Shown here one piece after another: positions 22,784 through 35,837 of a stretch of 64,000 nucleotides of DNA. The notes under the pieces are model-generated. The model had not been told where the DNA came from. It ran no database searches and was given only the letters and a program-made list of their open reading frames with translations. The first letter of the stretch is position 1. Every line of letters starts with the position of its first letter. The stretch lies in the NCBI GenBank assembly GCA_016081115.2, contig CM071936.1:90201943-90265942 (forward strand), given 5' to 3'. This DNA comes from Rehmannia glutinosa. Lineage: Eukaryota > Streptophyta > Magnoliopsida > Lamiales > Orobanchaceae. Position numbers and translations under genes: made by a program.

Positions 22784-25700
22784 TCACATGTTCCACCATT
22801 TACGTTTTTCCATCGCCTTAGCGAGCTCATTGGCCATCGAAGCAAAGTTCTCAGCTCCACTTTGTAGCTCTTCGGTCCGCCTGCTGAGTTTCTGGAACAA
22901 AACAGAGCAGCAACTTGAAAGATTAATACCTGACCGATAGTTTTAAAATGATCAGCCAAATGATTCTTGGGAAAAATTCTCTTGTTTAATTTGTGCATCT
23001 AAGCAAAAATGTAAAATGAGCAGTTTTTATGGATACGATAATTATCTATTCAACGTAACAAAGGGAAAGCAAATAACCGGGTGTCTTCTCGTACTTGCAC
23101 ATGATGTAAGAACATACGATACACAGAAAAGTGAGGGGGTAACCCCGAGTTTTAACCTGATTACAAAAACCCAATTATTACAAAATTACAAATAACCCCT
23201 TGACATATGTTACTATTTTACAAATTGCACCCTATTGAGGGGGTAATTTGTAAAACAACTACAAAACCTCAAGGGGGTATTTGTAATTTTAAATGATAAT
23301 TGAATTTTGTTGTAATTAAGCTAAACCTCAGGGGTAGTTTTTGCAATTATTTCTAAAGTTAATACACGAATTTACTATCTTAAACATGAAATATAGGCAT
23401 CGACTAACTTGCACAACCGACTTAAGCATCCAGATTATGTGAATGCTATCTGTTTAGAGGAAAAACATTAAATTAAATGATGAAGAGAAACGGTAAGCAT
23501 CAAGAAGAAGCAGGAAAGGTAATGTTGTGTTCACAGTGTGAAGCAGAAAAAGGTCTCGTGTACTTTATTGGAAAGATGTACGGATGGGAAAAAGGCACAT
23601 AATCCTATACCCAACTTCCAGAAAAGTTAACTAAACCTTGACGGGTAGAACTCGAGAATATACTATTCAAGAAAGAAGACATATTTCAAGTAAGAGTCGC
23701 GTACAGAGGCATACTGGAATTAATATTTTCTTCCTAAAAAGATTTATAAGACAAGAAATGCATTGACATCAAAGTTGTTGATTGTGGGATCATTATTTGA
23801 TTTTTTTCCAACTAAATAATGAGTTGGTTTAGATACTATTAGACACCCAGTTAGGAAAAAAGCTAAAGGAGGAACTACTATGAATTAAATGGTGGGAGTG
23901 GCATCCTAAGTTCTCTAACATGTGGGAATTGCAGCATGTTTTCTCTATAATGACTAAAATCAGAAAAGAGAACAAAAACTGTCAATGACTATTCTTTTTA
24001 AGTAAGCTCGATATTTACCAAGGATTAGCCTTAATTTCCTGGAATACCAATTTCCTTAATTGTTAATGGCAGTAACACATAATTGAAAATTAAATGCCTG
24101 GACCCGAGTTGCTTTCGACCCATTTACATCAAGGTTCATAAAATTTGACAGTCGTCTCATTATTTCTCACTAAACCTTCAAAACCTTGGGATTTCATAAT
24201 ATACCATTGTATTTAGGGATAATTACAAAAACTACCCCTGAGGTTTGGGGTAATTACAAAAAACCCAGAGGTTTTTGAAAATTACAAAAATCCCCTTGAG
24301 ATTTGGTTTTGTATTACACTTTACCCCTTTCATATGCAAAAACATTTCAAACACACCCTTTACATTTGTGAAAATATTACAGTTATCCCTTACATTTAAG
24401 GCAAAATCAAACCTCAGATTTTTTTATATAATTTTGAAACTTCTCTGGGTTTTTATGTAATACCTCAGGGTAGTTTTTGTAATTATCCCTTTTACTTATC
24501 TTGGGTGCTTTCTTTAAGTGAGATTACCTCAAGTTTCTCCTGGCGTTCCATAAGTTTATCCTTTGCTTGTGATGCTGCACCTGCCGCATCCTGAAAACAA
24601 TTACACAGCCAGGCAATGAACTTCCCAATTAAAATCATAATCATACAAAAGTAATTTGAACGAAAAAATTTACCCCCGATTTCCTATATTTTGCGATAAT
24701 TTCTTCACGTTCGAACCGTTGGTTTAGTATCAGTGGAACCGCCTTCAAACAGTTTTTCCCTCTCAGTTCCCTTTACTGGATAAGCAGAAAAAAAAAAAAG
24801 GTTCAGTAAGGCATAAAACTACTATCAAAAAGAAAAATGTATCTTTTACCTTTTACGTCATCACTGATCTTTTGTGAAGATGATGCAACAGGAACAGGCT
24901 CATCAATGTCTATGTCATCTGCAAATAATATAAAACAATTTTAGGGGCAAAAGTCCTTAACTTCTAGGTTTCTTGTTCTCTCCGAATCAAGAAGGTGACT
25001 TAACTTACCTATTTGAAGATCCAAGTCTTCTATATCATTATAGGGGTTTGAAAATGGAAACCTTGAAAATATTTTTTCCAAATGTGCAATCATAAATTCA
25101 CGAGCTTCTCCGTAATTCACATCCTGCTCTTCTTTAACCCCTTTCAAACCCTTTATCACATTACTAACGAATCCGGGCATAGCACTCTGGCAATGGAAAC
25201 TGCGAATCTTTAAGAGTTCCGGAAAATAACGAAAAAAAAAAAAAGAAAAAAATTGTGTTTATGATTTGTGCCTTCTTTTGATTTTGGGAGAAATTAACAT
25301 CAGCATCTGCAGCAGCAGCGAGGACTTCATCATGTAGGCACGGTAAAGTCTCGGGAACCCTAAAACAACAGTTTTTCTTGTAAGCATTTTTTTCCGGAGA
25401 GTAAAAAAAAAAAATTAAAAAAAAATTGCCCGAAGAGAGACGGGATGGAGAGGGAAGGAGGGGAGGAAGGATTACCTGAATTCATTATCAAATGCCAAAA
25501 GAGATACAAAAGCAAATTCACTTCCATTTACCTAGGAAATGTAAACATCATCAGTTGCAAGCACATAATCGGTATGATTGAGATTCAAACTGCTTAATCA
25601 TAAATGTATGGTCACAAAAGATTGGATCCTTGAAAACATTGGTATCTTAATACTTCCTTAATTACACTGGAAACAATATACCAAAATTGGGGTGATAAGA

Positions 25701-26308
25701 TAAAATGAAATAACAAGTACGCAGATGCAGAGAGTTCTAGAATAAAATATTATGATGCCAATTTCAAGAGGTATGCAAGATTGTGTAATCAGGCCATTAA
25801 GAAGCCAGGCTTCTTACCACTCTTATTTACAGCCTAAGATTGCATCAAATCAGAAGCAGATTATACCTCCCACAGCTCTAGCCCAAACCAGGTGTTGCTA
25901 ACCACTTACAACATCTCAAGGGCTGAAAATGTGTCTCAAAGTATTAAGTCAACTTCAGATCTCAAAAGATTCCCCAGCCTCTTAAATTAAAGAACTTTCC
26001 TCTAAAGCATATGATATAAAATAAATTGCTACAATAGAATTTCAGACATTAACAATATTTCTCTATTACATTCCAATTACCACCTCATTCAGCACAACCA
26101 TTTTCAACATGTGTATTTTTCCCCGCATTCATTCCTTTCAAATATATTCATCTTTAAGTAAGGCGTGGATTTACCACCATTATCCAATAAGAAGTGTTCA
26201 ATTTTCCATTACCCATTTTCAATTTGTGTTGCTTCATATTCTGGCTTCTGATCTTTATGACTTGGTGCTTCACAACTTGGGTTCTCCAATTCTGTGTCAT
26301 TCATTTTA

Positions 26309-26346
<38 letters not shown>

Positions 26347-29300
26347 CTAAGGTACTGATATTGGTTTCAGTATTTATGCCACCCTTTAACATTATTTCTC
26401 CTATTTTTAATAGGATTCTGTCTCCTCTCTCCTGTCTCATAAACAATGTCCAAATAATCACCATTTAATTTTTATCTCTTATATTATTAACAACAATTCT
26501 ATACAGACTCCTTCTCTTCTCCACATCAATCCTACAAAGTTAGCATAAATGATTATGAGCTCATACCAATATTACACCAGTAACTAGCAGCTTAATCACT
26601 AGGACAGGTCAGCCCAATAGGCAAGCCTGTAGAGGCTATCTCCTGTTCAGTTTTGGAAAAAGAAAAAGAAAGAAAGTAGACAAAAAGAGAGCCAGTAAGA
26701 TCCTGATTATTAAGATACTATATCAATCATTACCGAAAGTGCTTTCACCTATAATAAACAGCATCAGCTACTTTCTGAGTGCTACTGTCAGTTTGATCCG
26801 CCCCTAATTGTTTATGAGAGCTCAGCCATAAGGGCGGCCAAATGAAGAGAAACTTCCCACATTTTAATGTTTCGATTTATCCTGAAGTAAAAAGCAAGCA
26901 GAGAATATTTAACAGCTAATCCAAGCATGTCAGTTCAGAGCAATTTGATGGAAGTATCCAATTGGTCAGAGAAGAGATTCAATTAAACCAGGAGCTTTAA
27001 GAATCAGATGCAGGCAAACAAATTCCATGGTTTTGCAAAAGGAGCTCATTTTTCAGCTAAAAAGGAGCGAAACCATTATAAAAGAACCTCATCTTACCAA
27101 CCTCTTTAGATGCATGCTATACAGAGAGAACAGAGTCTAACTAATTCAGGAAATTACATGCAATACAGTGTAATCTTTATGAAGGAACCAACCAGGGTAA
27201 TCTGCCCTTTGTCAGAAGCGCTCATTGTCTTGTCCATATTGGTCTTGAAGTTCCACCTCAATATTGACATCATTGAGGTGTTGCCAAGCAGTTCAAGCTC
27301 TGGTAAAGACCTAAAAGATACAAATCACGATCTACTTTACTTAGTATCCATAAAAGTGAAAGAAAATATAACGGTACACTCTTTTGCATTAAAATTTCCA
27401 CACCGTCGAAAGTTATGACATAACATGTTATGATACAATTACCAAACAATTAGCATAATATCATATCTTTTGAACTTTAAATATGAGATTGTAACCAGCT
27501 AAAACAGTAGGGCACCAACCAAATGGCCAAAATTCTAAAGCCTGTATGTATGAGTTAGCCAAGGCCTTATATACCATTTGCACTTTCCTACCACAACCAA
27601 TGTGTGATGAGTGTCGTACATTCTGCATTTAAATAGGTGACATTCATATGATGTTCAATGCATTGTCTATGACATCATCCTCCAAAGTCCAGGATCTTCC
27701 AAGCAAATAGGACCACATGAGGTTGACCATATATAAGGACTTCTGATAGACTCCTGACATTGTCAGCTCTAGCCAACTGGCCAAGATATATGTATTATCA
27801 GGCTTCCTATATCATCTAGTTCTTGACGTAAATGTGCAAATTGGTCAACAAAGTTGGTGGAATACCAATGTGGTGTTGTTTACTGAGCAACTTGTTCTTT
27901 TATCATGTCATGCGAGTATTTGGTCCAATTTTTCTTTCTGAATTCCCCCATCAAGCAAGAATTTTAAACCACCTAAATTTTCCTCCCACACATATATGGA
28001 ACAGAGTGTTGCGAATCTCTATCCAAATTCTTGCAACATCTAATATGCTGGTCCATCATGCACTCCAGACATTTAGGCTTTTCCACGTGGATAGCACCAA
28101 AAGGGTGGCTCAGATATCATTGATAAGGATCCAAGCTACAGTCCTTCCCCTACAAATATTGTTGGTCACTAACCAACTTATATGAAATGTTTAACCCCAT
28201 GTTGAAAAGATGCAGCTTATGAACCATAAACAATCGCACATTCCTCCACAACCAATGTAATTTTGGGTGTCCCAGAACCTCCCAAAGAATGTGCCTGTCA
28301 AGACGTTAATAAATCGAGCATTTCTATATGCTTCAATTCATACTACAACATTTTTTAAAGGAAGTATGCAAAACACAAAATACGACATGCTGTTAATAAC
28401 CAATATTATTCTTTTTATTAGAAAACATCAACTTTAAAATCACATTATGTTTCTCAATCAGTGAAATTGTGATCAAACATGTTCTTGTAAATGCATATAT
28501 GCAATCTAACTATCAAAACCATCAAGATCCCAAAAACCTCTTGTCTTACTGAGTCATTTTGTTTACTCCTTTACAGATGTCATTTGACTTAATTATATGA
28601 TTGACATACAGTTGAGTGTGAGTAAATGAAGCATACTGCTACCACAAGCACATATTACAACAACTACTAAAGATTCATCCTTAATATATTTTTGCAAACT
28701 AAGTTCCAAAGTAGCGATCAGTGGCAAGAGAAAGTTTTCCACAGTGCCTTCTACAAATATCCCAACAATAATGGAGCATCATGCTTGCATTTCTCTCCCA
28801 CAACCCCTTTTCACTATATTGGCTATCTTATGTTATTTAACATAAAATACCTTTCACGATAAACATGTTTTTAACATAACTCTCCTCAAAGAGAATGGTT
28901 CCAGAATTTTAATTACATTCAATCAAACTGAAGTAGCTTCACTTAACATTAACACAAAGCCAGGATGTTATTGTAAAGACAAATATACAATAAACTAGAA
29001 AGTTTACCTTATTTCAATTTCTCCAGCTTGATAAACTACTATGAGTCCATATCTTTCTGCATCTCTTTTGAAGATTGTAGTCCAAGAACATGGTTTCTCG
29101 AGTTTCAATTCGTGAACAAACTTATTATGCCCCTAAAATTAAGGATTTCCCATAAGAGTCTGAAAGAAACAATATTGAGTTAACTGAGATTAATTAACAT
29201 ATGAGAGCACCTGAATGAAAGACTTTATAGAGTAAAAGTAAAAGGCTTCCTCGCAACAAAGTAAAATATGAGATGCCAGTGTCTTGTGGTCTAAATTTGG

Positions 29301-32300
29301 GGGCTGCAGAATTTCATCTCTTGATAAACCACTCTGATCTTGAGGATTAGTTAGCAAAGGCTGACTCTGAGCTTCAATTTGCTGGGAAGACATAACTGAA
29401 TCATCTTTGGACCCTTCGGCCGAGAGGATGCTTGACTTCTGCACTCAAGCCAGTCCAAGAATATGTAATCCAGTTATGAAATAACACAGAAAATTGTAAG
29501 AAAACAGGAGCATACTTGCCTAATAAATACATGTTTATTGCAATTGATTTTTCTTTTGGATGCATTGGCAGTGAACTAATCATATTTCCTGTGATGCTAT
29601 CCATCAAGACCATGTGCGCATCTCTGGTCAGGATAAAAGCAATTTCTGTTGCAGATTCACTTTCAATTTGGTTGTCAGGGTTCTTTACACTGTTCTCATG
29701 AGTATCAGGAGAAGTTTTAACAACCAGAGAAATGACCGGTGAACTTGAGCTAGACACAATGTCTGTAATAAACAAAACTGAAGGCGAACTAGTATCAAGC
29801 ACTGCGACCTGTAATAAGGCAATTACATTTTAGACTAAATTAATATGTAAAACAAGGCATTGATTAATTAAGTAATTTCAGTAAAAACAGTGCATACCTG
29901 TCCACACTCAAGTCCTGCAACAAGCCGGACTCCGGAGGTTCCAAATTGTAATGCGCACACAGGAGAATTAATTAGGGAATATACTGTAGAACAATGAGTT
30001 CTCTCTTCAGGTAGATAATGGTGAACTGCAGATAAACTACATTATGGTCATTATATTTAGAAGAGACCTATTAGATAGTATTGAAAAAGGCATGAAGTGA
30101 GAGCATCAGAAAGTAAAATTAATTAATGATGCATTTCTCTTCACAGCAGCAAATGAAGGAAAGGCAACTACTATAATTAACACAAGAAACTTACAAGTTA
30201 GTTCATATCCATGCATGTTTCTGACTACGTAGGTGAATAAGTTTTTCCCTAGGCTTAATAGGAAACATCTAAAATGCATTAAAGAACTGATGGAGATTCT
30301 GATAGAATTGCGCAACTACAGTTCAGGTAATACATCATTGAACCCAGTTATCAGTTAGAATACTGCCTCAATTCAGCAAAAATGGATCACTTCATTTTAG
30401 CTACTACCATAATATTTCACTTAGGTTTCTTTCATCCAAATGGCCTAAACCAAAGAGTCTTGGTTTACTAAATCAACTCATTTTCACAGTTAGATTGGGC
30501 TATTGGAATGCACGAGAAAACAGATATATTGAATATTGAACCAGATGCACCTTTCATCATAATGATCAACGCACCCTACGAGAATCAATGATGGAAGAAA
30601 GACACTTATAGAACTTTCGGGTGCTGGCTGCCTCTTCCTCTCTTTTTCAGTGAACAATAAAATACCCAGCTGTCATCTTTTCTTTTGTTTGCCATGTTTA
30701 AGTTAGTAATTTCTCAGGGAATTAGTTCTTTCCTAACCTGCTTGAAGTTGAAACATTACATCCATATTAAGTGGGTTTCTCGGGAAAGAGTTTTATCTTC
30801 CTTTTGTCCAACAAGCTCGCACAGAGAAATTTATAGAACAAAAACTAGAGCAGGTGCAGAGCAGAAAAGTATGAGATGTCAGTCGAACAGAACATCCCTT
30901 AGAAAACATTCTGAGATGAAAAATCCTAATGCCCACAAACAAGGAATACATGTTGATTTTACTATATCAATTATGTAATGGGATATGACTAGAGCAACTA
31001 TCTCAACTCATCGCCTTCTCATTGTATTTTCCATGCAAGTGGAAAAACTTATGATGATGATGGTTTTGGAATTTCATCTCATTTCTCCTTCGTATCAAGG
31101 TTGCGTCAGGGAAGGGCATCCGGCGTAAAATTTTGCCACTATGAAACTGATTTTCTTTCTCTTGTATTAAAACATGAAGGGAATACAACATTATATAGGC
31201 AAAAGACTACTCTAATCATCCCATAAAATAAGGAAAAGAAAGAAAACATAAACCCCAAAATAGGGCACTACCCTAAAGTTAAGGCACTAATCTATATATA
31301 TATATTATAATATCTCAACACTCCCCCTCAAGGTGGAGAATATACATCATATGCATCCATCTTGTCACATATATAAGTTATCCGAGGGCCCCGTAGAGAT
31401 TTAGTAAATATATCGACAAGTTCTGATCTCTAGAGTTGACAAAGGAGGTCTTGATGATTCCGAGATAATCTTTTCTCTAAGGAAATGGTAATCGACTTCT
31501 ATATGTTTCGTCCTCTCGTGAAAAACAGGATTGGATGAGAGATGCAAAGCTAACTGGTTATCACACACGAGCTCCATAGAACCAACATCGCAAAAATGTA
31601 ATCCTTGCAATAAATGTTTAAACCACAAAAGTCACATGTTGATGAGCCATAAACACGATGCTCGGCTTCAGATTTGACCGAGCAACAACGGTTTTTTCTT
31701 TGCTCTTCCATGAAATCATGTTTCCTCCAATGAATATACTGAAGAACAGTAGATCTCCGATCATTCTCATCTCCGCCCAATCAAAGATCTCAATACCCAA
31801 TGATATTAGTGTGGCTCTATATCGGTGAAAACAAGTCCTTTCCAGGTGACCTTTAATGTATTTGACAATTTGAATAATCGCATTCCAATGGCTATCACAA
31901 GGAGAGTTGAGAAACCGACTTACTATACTTACATGGAAAAAGATATGTCCGGTCTAGTCATGGTGAGATAATTTAGTTTCCCAACTAGTCTTCAGATATC
32001 TTCCCGGATCATGATAGGGCTCCCCCCGATTAGGAAGGAGTTTTACATTAGATCCATTGGAGTAGAAACCGGTTTACAATCGCAGACCCGTTTCTTCTAG
32101 GATATCAAGAGCATATTTCCTTTGAGAAATAGCAATACCGACTTTGATTGAGCTACTTCAATCCCAAGGAAAGTAACGAAGAGGACTCCAGTCCTTCGTT
32201 TGAAAATTGTGAAATAAGTGTTGTTTTAACGCCGATACCTTCACAATCATCGCCGAGAATTACAATGTCATCAACATAAACCACAAGGTAGATATATCTA

Positions 32301-35300
32301 TTTGCTCAGAGCATCGAAAAGAAGGCAGAATGATCTCCTTCGCAAAGCGGATCATCCCAAATTGTTGAAGAACTTTCTTTAATCGGCCAAACCAAGCCCG
32401 AGGTGATTGTTTCAAACCATATAAAGACTTTTGAACTTGCATACCAAACCATACTCCCCCGAGCAACAAACCCGGGGGTTGCTCCATATAAATCTCCTCT
32501 TCCAAGTCACCATGCAAAAAGGCATTTTTGATATCTAATCGAAAAGAGGGGCCAATGTTTCATGGCGGCCATAGCGAGGAATAAACGAATCGAGGACATC
32601 TTTGCAACAGGAGAAAAAGTATCGAGTGTAATCGACCATGGACTTGTGTATATCCTTTGGCTACCAACCGAGCTTTCAAGCGATCGACTTGTCCATCAGG
32701 CCGATTTTAACATTAAACACCCAACGACAACCAACAAAGATTTTCCGAAGGAAGAGGAACAAGTCGCCAAGTATGGTTGCAATCCAAAGTCGACATTTCA
32801 TCAATCACGGCTTGTTTCCATCCTGGATGGGATAGTGCTTTAAACCGTCCGAGGAATAGAAATAGAAGAGAGTGTAGAAACAAATGCATAATATGTAGGA
32901 GACAAACGATGGTAGATAAAAAATTGTAGATAGGATAAAGGTTACGTGTAGAGCGTATACCTTTGCGGATGGCGATAGACAAATCGGGTGAAAAACAGTG
33001 GATCGGGTGCGGGGAGAGAGACCTCGAACAGATCCGAAGCTCGTGGCTCGGACCGTCTTTCATAAGTAATGCCAAATCGATTAATAGGTGGAGGAGATTA
33101 CAAGAAAGATGGTGGAGCATCAGCGCAATCTTGGGGAAATGAATGCTCAAGAGTTGGTCGAGAAACTCTAAGTAGGGTATGACAAAACCCGATCCAAGTC
33201 ATGAGAAGGGATAGTAGTTACAAAGAAAGTATGATATGTCCTCGAAGAAAGTAACATCGGCGGAAATGTAGAAACGATTTGTAGGAGGTGAGTAGCGGTA
33301 ACCCTTCCGAGAACGGGAGTAACCAAGAAAAATGCACTTGATAGATCGAGCGGACAATTTATCACGACTCAGGAGATAGGTCATGAATAAAACAAATACA
33401 ACCAAAAATACGAGGGAACAACATATACAGGGGTTGTAGGGTGCAAAAAAGAGTAGAGAATCGACCATTCAACACAGAGGATGGCATTCGATTTATCAAA
33501 TAAGTGGCGGTCAGACAAAGATCACCCCAAAACTTTAAAGGTGCATTGGCATAGATCAACAAGTGCAAGGAAATTGGTCAACAACGTGTCTCATGTTTTC
33601 GTTCTGTCAACTAGCCCATTTTGTTGAGGAGTATGAGGACAATGGATTGATGTATAATGCCATTGAACGCGTGTAAAGGAATTGAAACAATCAGAGAAAT
33701 ATTCTTTTGCATTATCACTACGCAAGATACCTAATCATTTTACCAAATTAGTCTTAATTTTCGAGCAAAAAGTTTCAAAAATACCAAACAACTTAACGAT
33801 CTTTCATTAGAAATACCCAAGTACACCGAGAGAAATCATCAATGAAAGTGACATAATACCGATAACCAGGATAGACGGAACACGACTCGGACCCCAAACA
33901 TCGAATGAACAATCTCAAAGAGAGATGAAGCTCTATTGTTAATACGATTAGAAAAAGAGGCTCGAACATGTTTGCTTTAATCGACAAGACTCACAATTTA
34001 ATATTCCAAGTGTGAAAGACCGGGTACCATTGTTTTTAATTTGGGTAGACTCGGGTGACCCAAACGACGATGAAGAAGATCGGGAGATGCACTAGCGGCA
34101 CATGAGTTGAATTTGTTGGTTGAAGGTAGTAGATACCACGAGATTCGAGATCTGCGCAATCAATCGTCGCCTGTACTCGATCTTGTATCAAAAAAGAATC
34201 GAGAGTGAAAGTTATGGTGCAATTTAAGGAACGAGTTAATTTACTTATGGATATCAAATTAAAAGGACAATTAGGAACTAATAAGATCGAACTCAATGGA
34301 ATTGAGGAGTTGGTGAAACCCGCCCAACCGGTGGCTGCCCGGATTTTAGACCCATCCGCAACAAAGAACATAATGGGGAAATTTAGTTTGTGATATTTCC
34401 GAGAAAACAGAGGAATTACCGGTCACATGATCAAGCATCGGAAACCAAAACCCATCCCATTGGTGTAGAGTGAGAGAGACAAACCGTAGAATTATGAGTG
34501 TGAGCTATAGTGGTTGAAAGAGGGTGATTGTTGGTGCCTTGGTAGTAAATACTCTTTATATTCACTTGAGATAAAACAAACTCACAATTAGATTTCGACA
34601 AGTTAGTACCATTCAATATGTCGATTGTAATGGTTGTGGACCCTTGAAAGGCTAACGAGACGACATCCGTTGTTTTGAAAGACGAATCAAACATTATGAC
34701 TTAAATAACTGGACGTGAACAGTGTTTTCCGGCGTAAATAATATTTTCCGGCATAACAGTATTTCGGGTAGAACAATATTTTTCTGGGGGTGTAAACAGT
34801 GATTTTAGAATGAACAGTGTTTTGTGGATAGTACTGTTCGTGAACAGTACCGCCGTGAACAGTGTTTTTGAACAGTAACGCCGTGAACAGTGATTCCGAT
34901 CAGAACAAAAAGGGAACTGAAAACCTAATGTTCCTGAAAATGGAACCTGGAAACTGAAACTGGAATTTCTGGAAATTAGAATCTGGAAACTGAAAAATGG
35001 AAACTGGGATTTCTGAAAAAAAAAAAAAAAAAAAGGATTTGGGAACCTTGCTCTATGATACGCCACAACCGCCGTTATCTTCTGATCTTGTGGCACTTCA
35101 CTTTGGATTTCTTGGCGCTTCCGGTTCTGTCGGTGCAAGTGCATGAATTCTTGGAAAAAGAGGAGCGAGCCAATGGACGGTGAAAAATCTTTCCTGCACG
35201 AACTATGTAACCTTCTTGGTTTATTGCTCCTGCCCTATAGGGAGTGCTTCAAGAGAACTCTCCTCTCTAAGAATGCCGGGGACCAAACCTTGAAGTCAAG

Positions 35301-35782
35301 ATGGCATTAAGCCCGATTTAACCTTCTTCTTCCTACCTGGCCACGGGGCAACAACCTCTGACGCCCCACACCATTGTTACCATATGGTGATTTCTGAGCT
35401 AAACAATTGAATATGGGCTAGAAGACCAGAATGTCTCGGCTGTGCTACCGGAAGCTCTGGGAAGTCGGAATAGGAGAGCACTCATCTTGGGGTGGGCTTG
35501 AGACCAGAACATAGAACACACCACCATAAGTCTCAGGAGGGGTCCGTGGTTGGAAACACGTTCCAGTTCCTTACCTATAATTACCCAGTTGACCTCAGTC
35601 CTTTATTAAAAAGATAGGTTGCTTGCTTCCATATGAAACTGATTTTCTTTCTCTTGTATTAAAACATGAAGGGAATACAATATTATATAGGCAAAAGACT
35701 ACTCTAATCATCCCATAAAATAAGGAAAAGAAAGAAAACATAAACCCCAAAATAGGGCACTACCCTAAAGTTAAGGCACTAA

Positions 35783-35837
<55 letters not shown>

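Larger units (their letters stand above)
22784..24590 (-). other. C-terminal R-SNARE-like coiled coil of the tomosyn-like protein (last two exons)
   Basis: Exon 23 (24,528-24,590, 21 codons) encodes the helix DAAGAASQAKDKLMERQEKL, and exon 24 (22,784-22,891, 36 codons with stop) continues it through LSRRTEELQSGAENFA to a basic/aromatic end KRKWW. The heptad pattern of Leu, Met and Ala is clear. In tomosyns this motif competes with R-SNAREs for t-SNARE partners. There is no transmembrane tail, as expected for a soluble decoy SNARE. The stop TGA is at 22,784-22,786. Confidence 0.85.

Noticed and set aside
25299..25366. Alternative donor downstream of GAT|GTTAAT for exon 19, extending through QNQKK
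   Set aside because: No GT donor follows before the poly-T tract, and only the GAT|GTTAAT donor with the acceptor before AGTGCTATG keeps the phase.
26109..28185. ORFs of about 100-120 codons on the plus strand
   Set aside because: They lie in introns 16 and 17 of the minus-strand tomosyn-like gene, partly across a TA microsatellite and exon 17 antisense. No domain or codon pattern supports them.
34701..35144. 147-codon minus-strand ORF with a Phe run
   Set aside because: It crosses the poly-A/T tract at 35,018-35,035 and the GTGAACAGTG array; the composition is low-complexity and no gag motif is recognisable.
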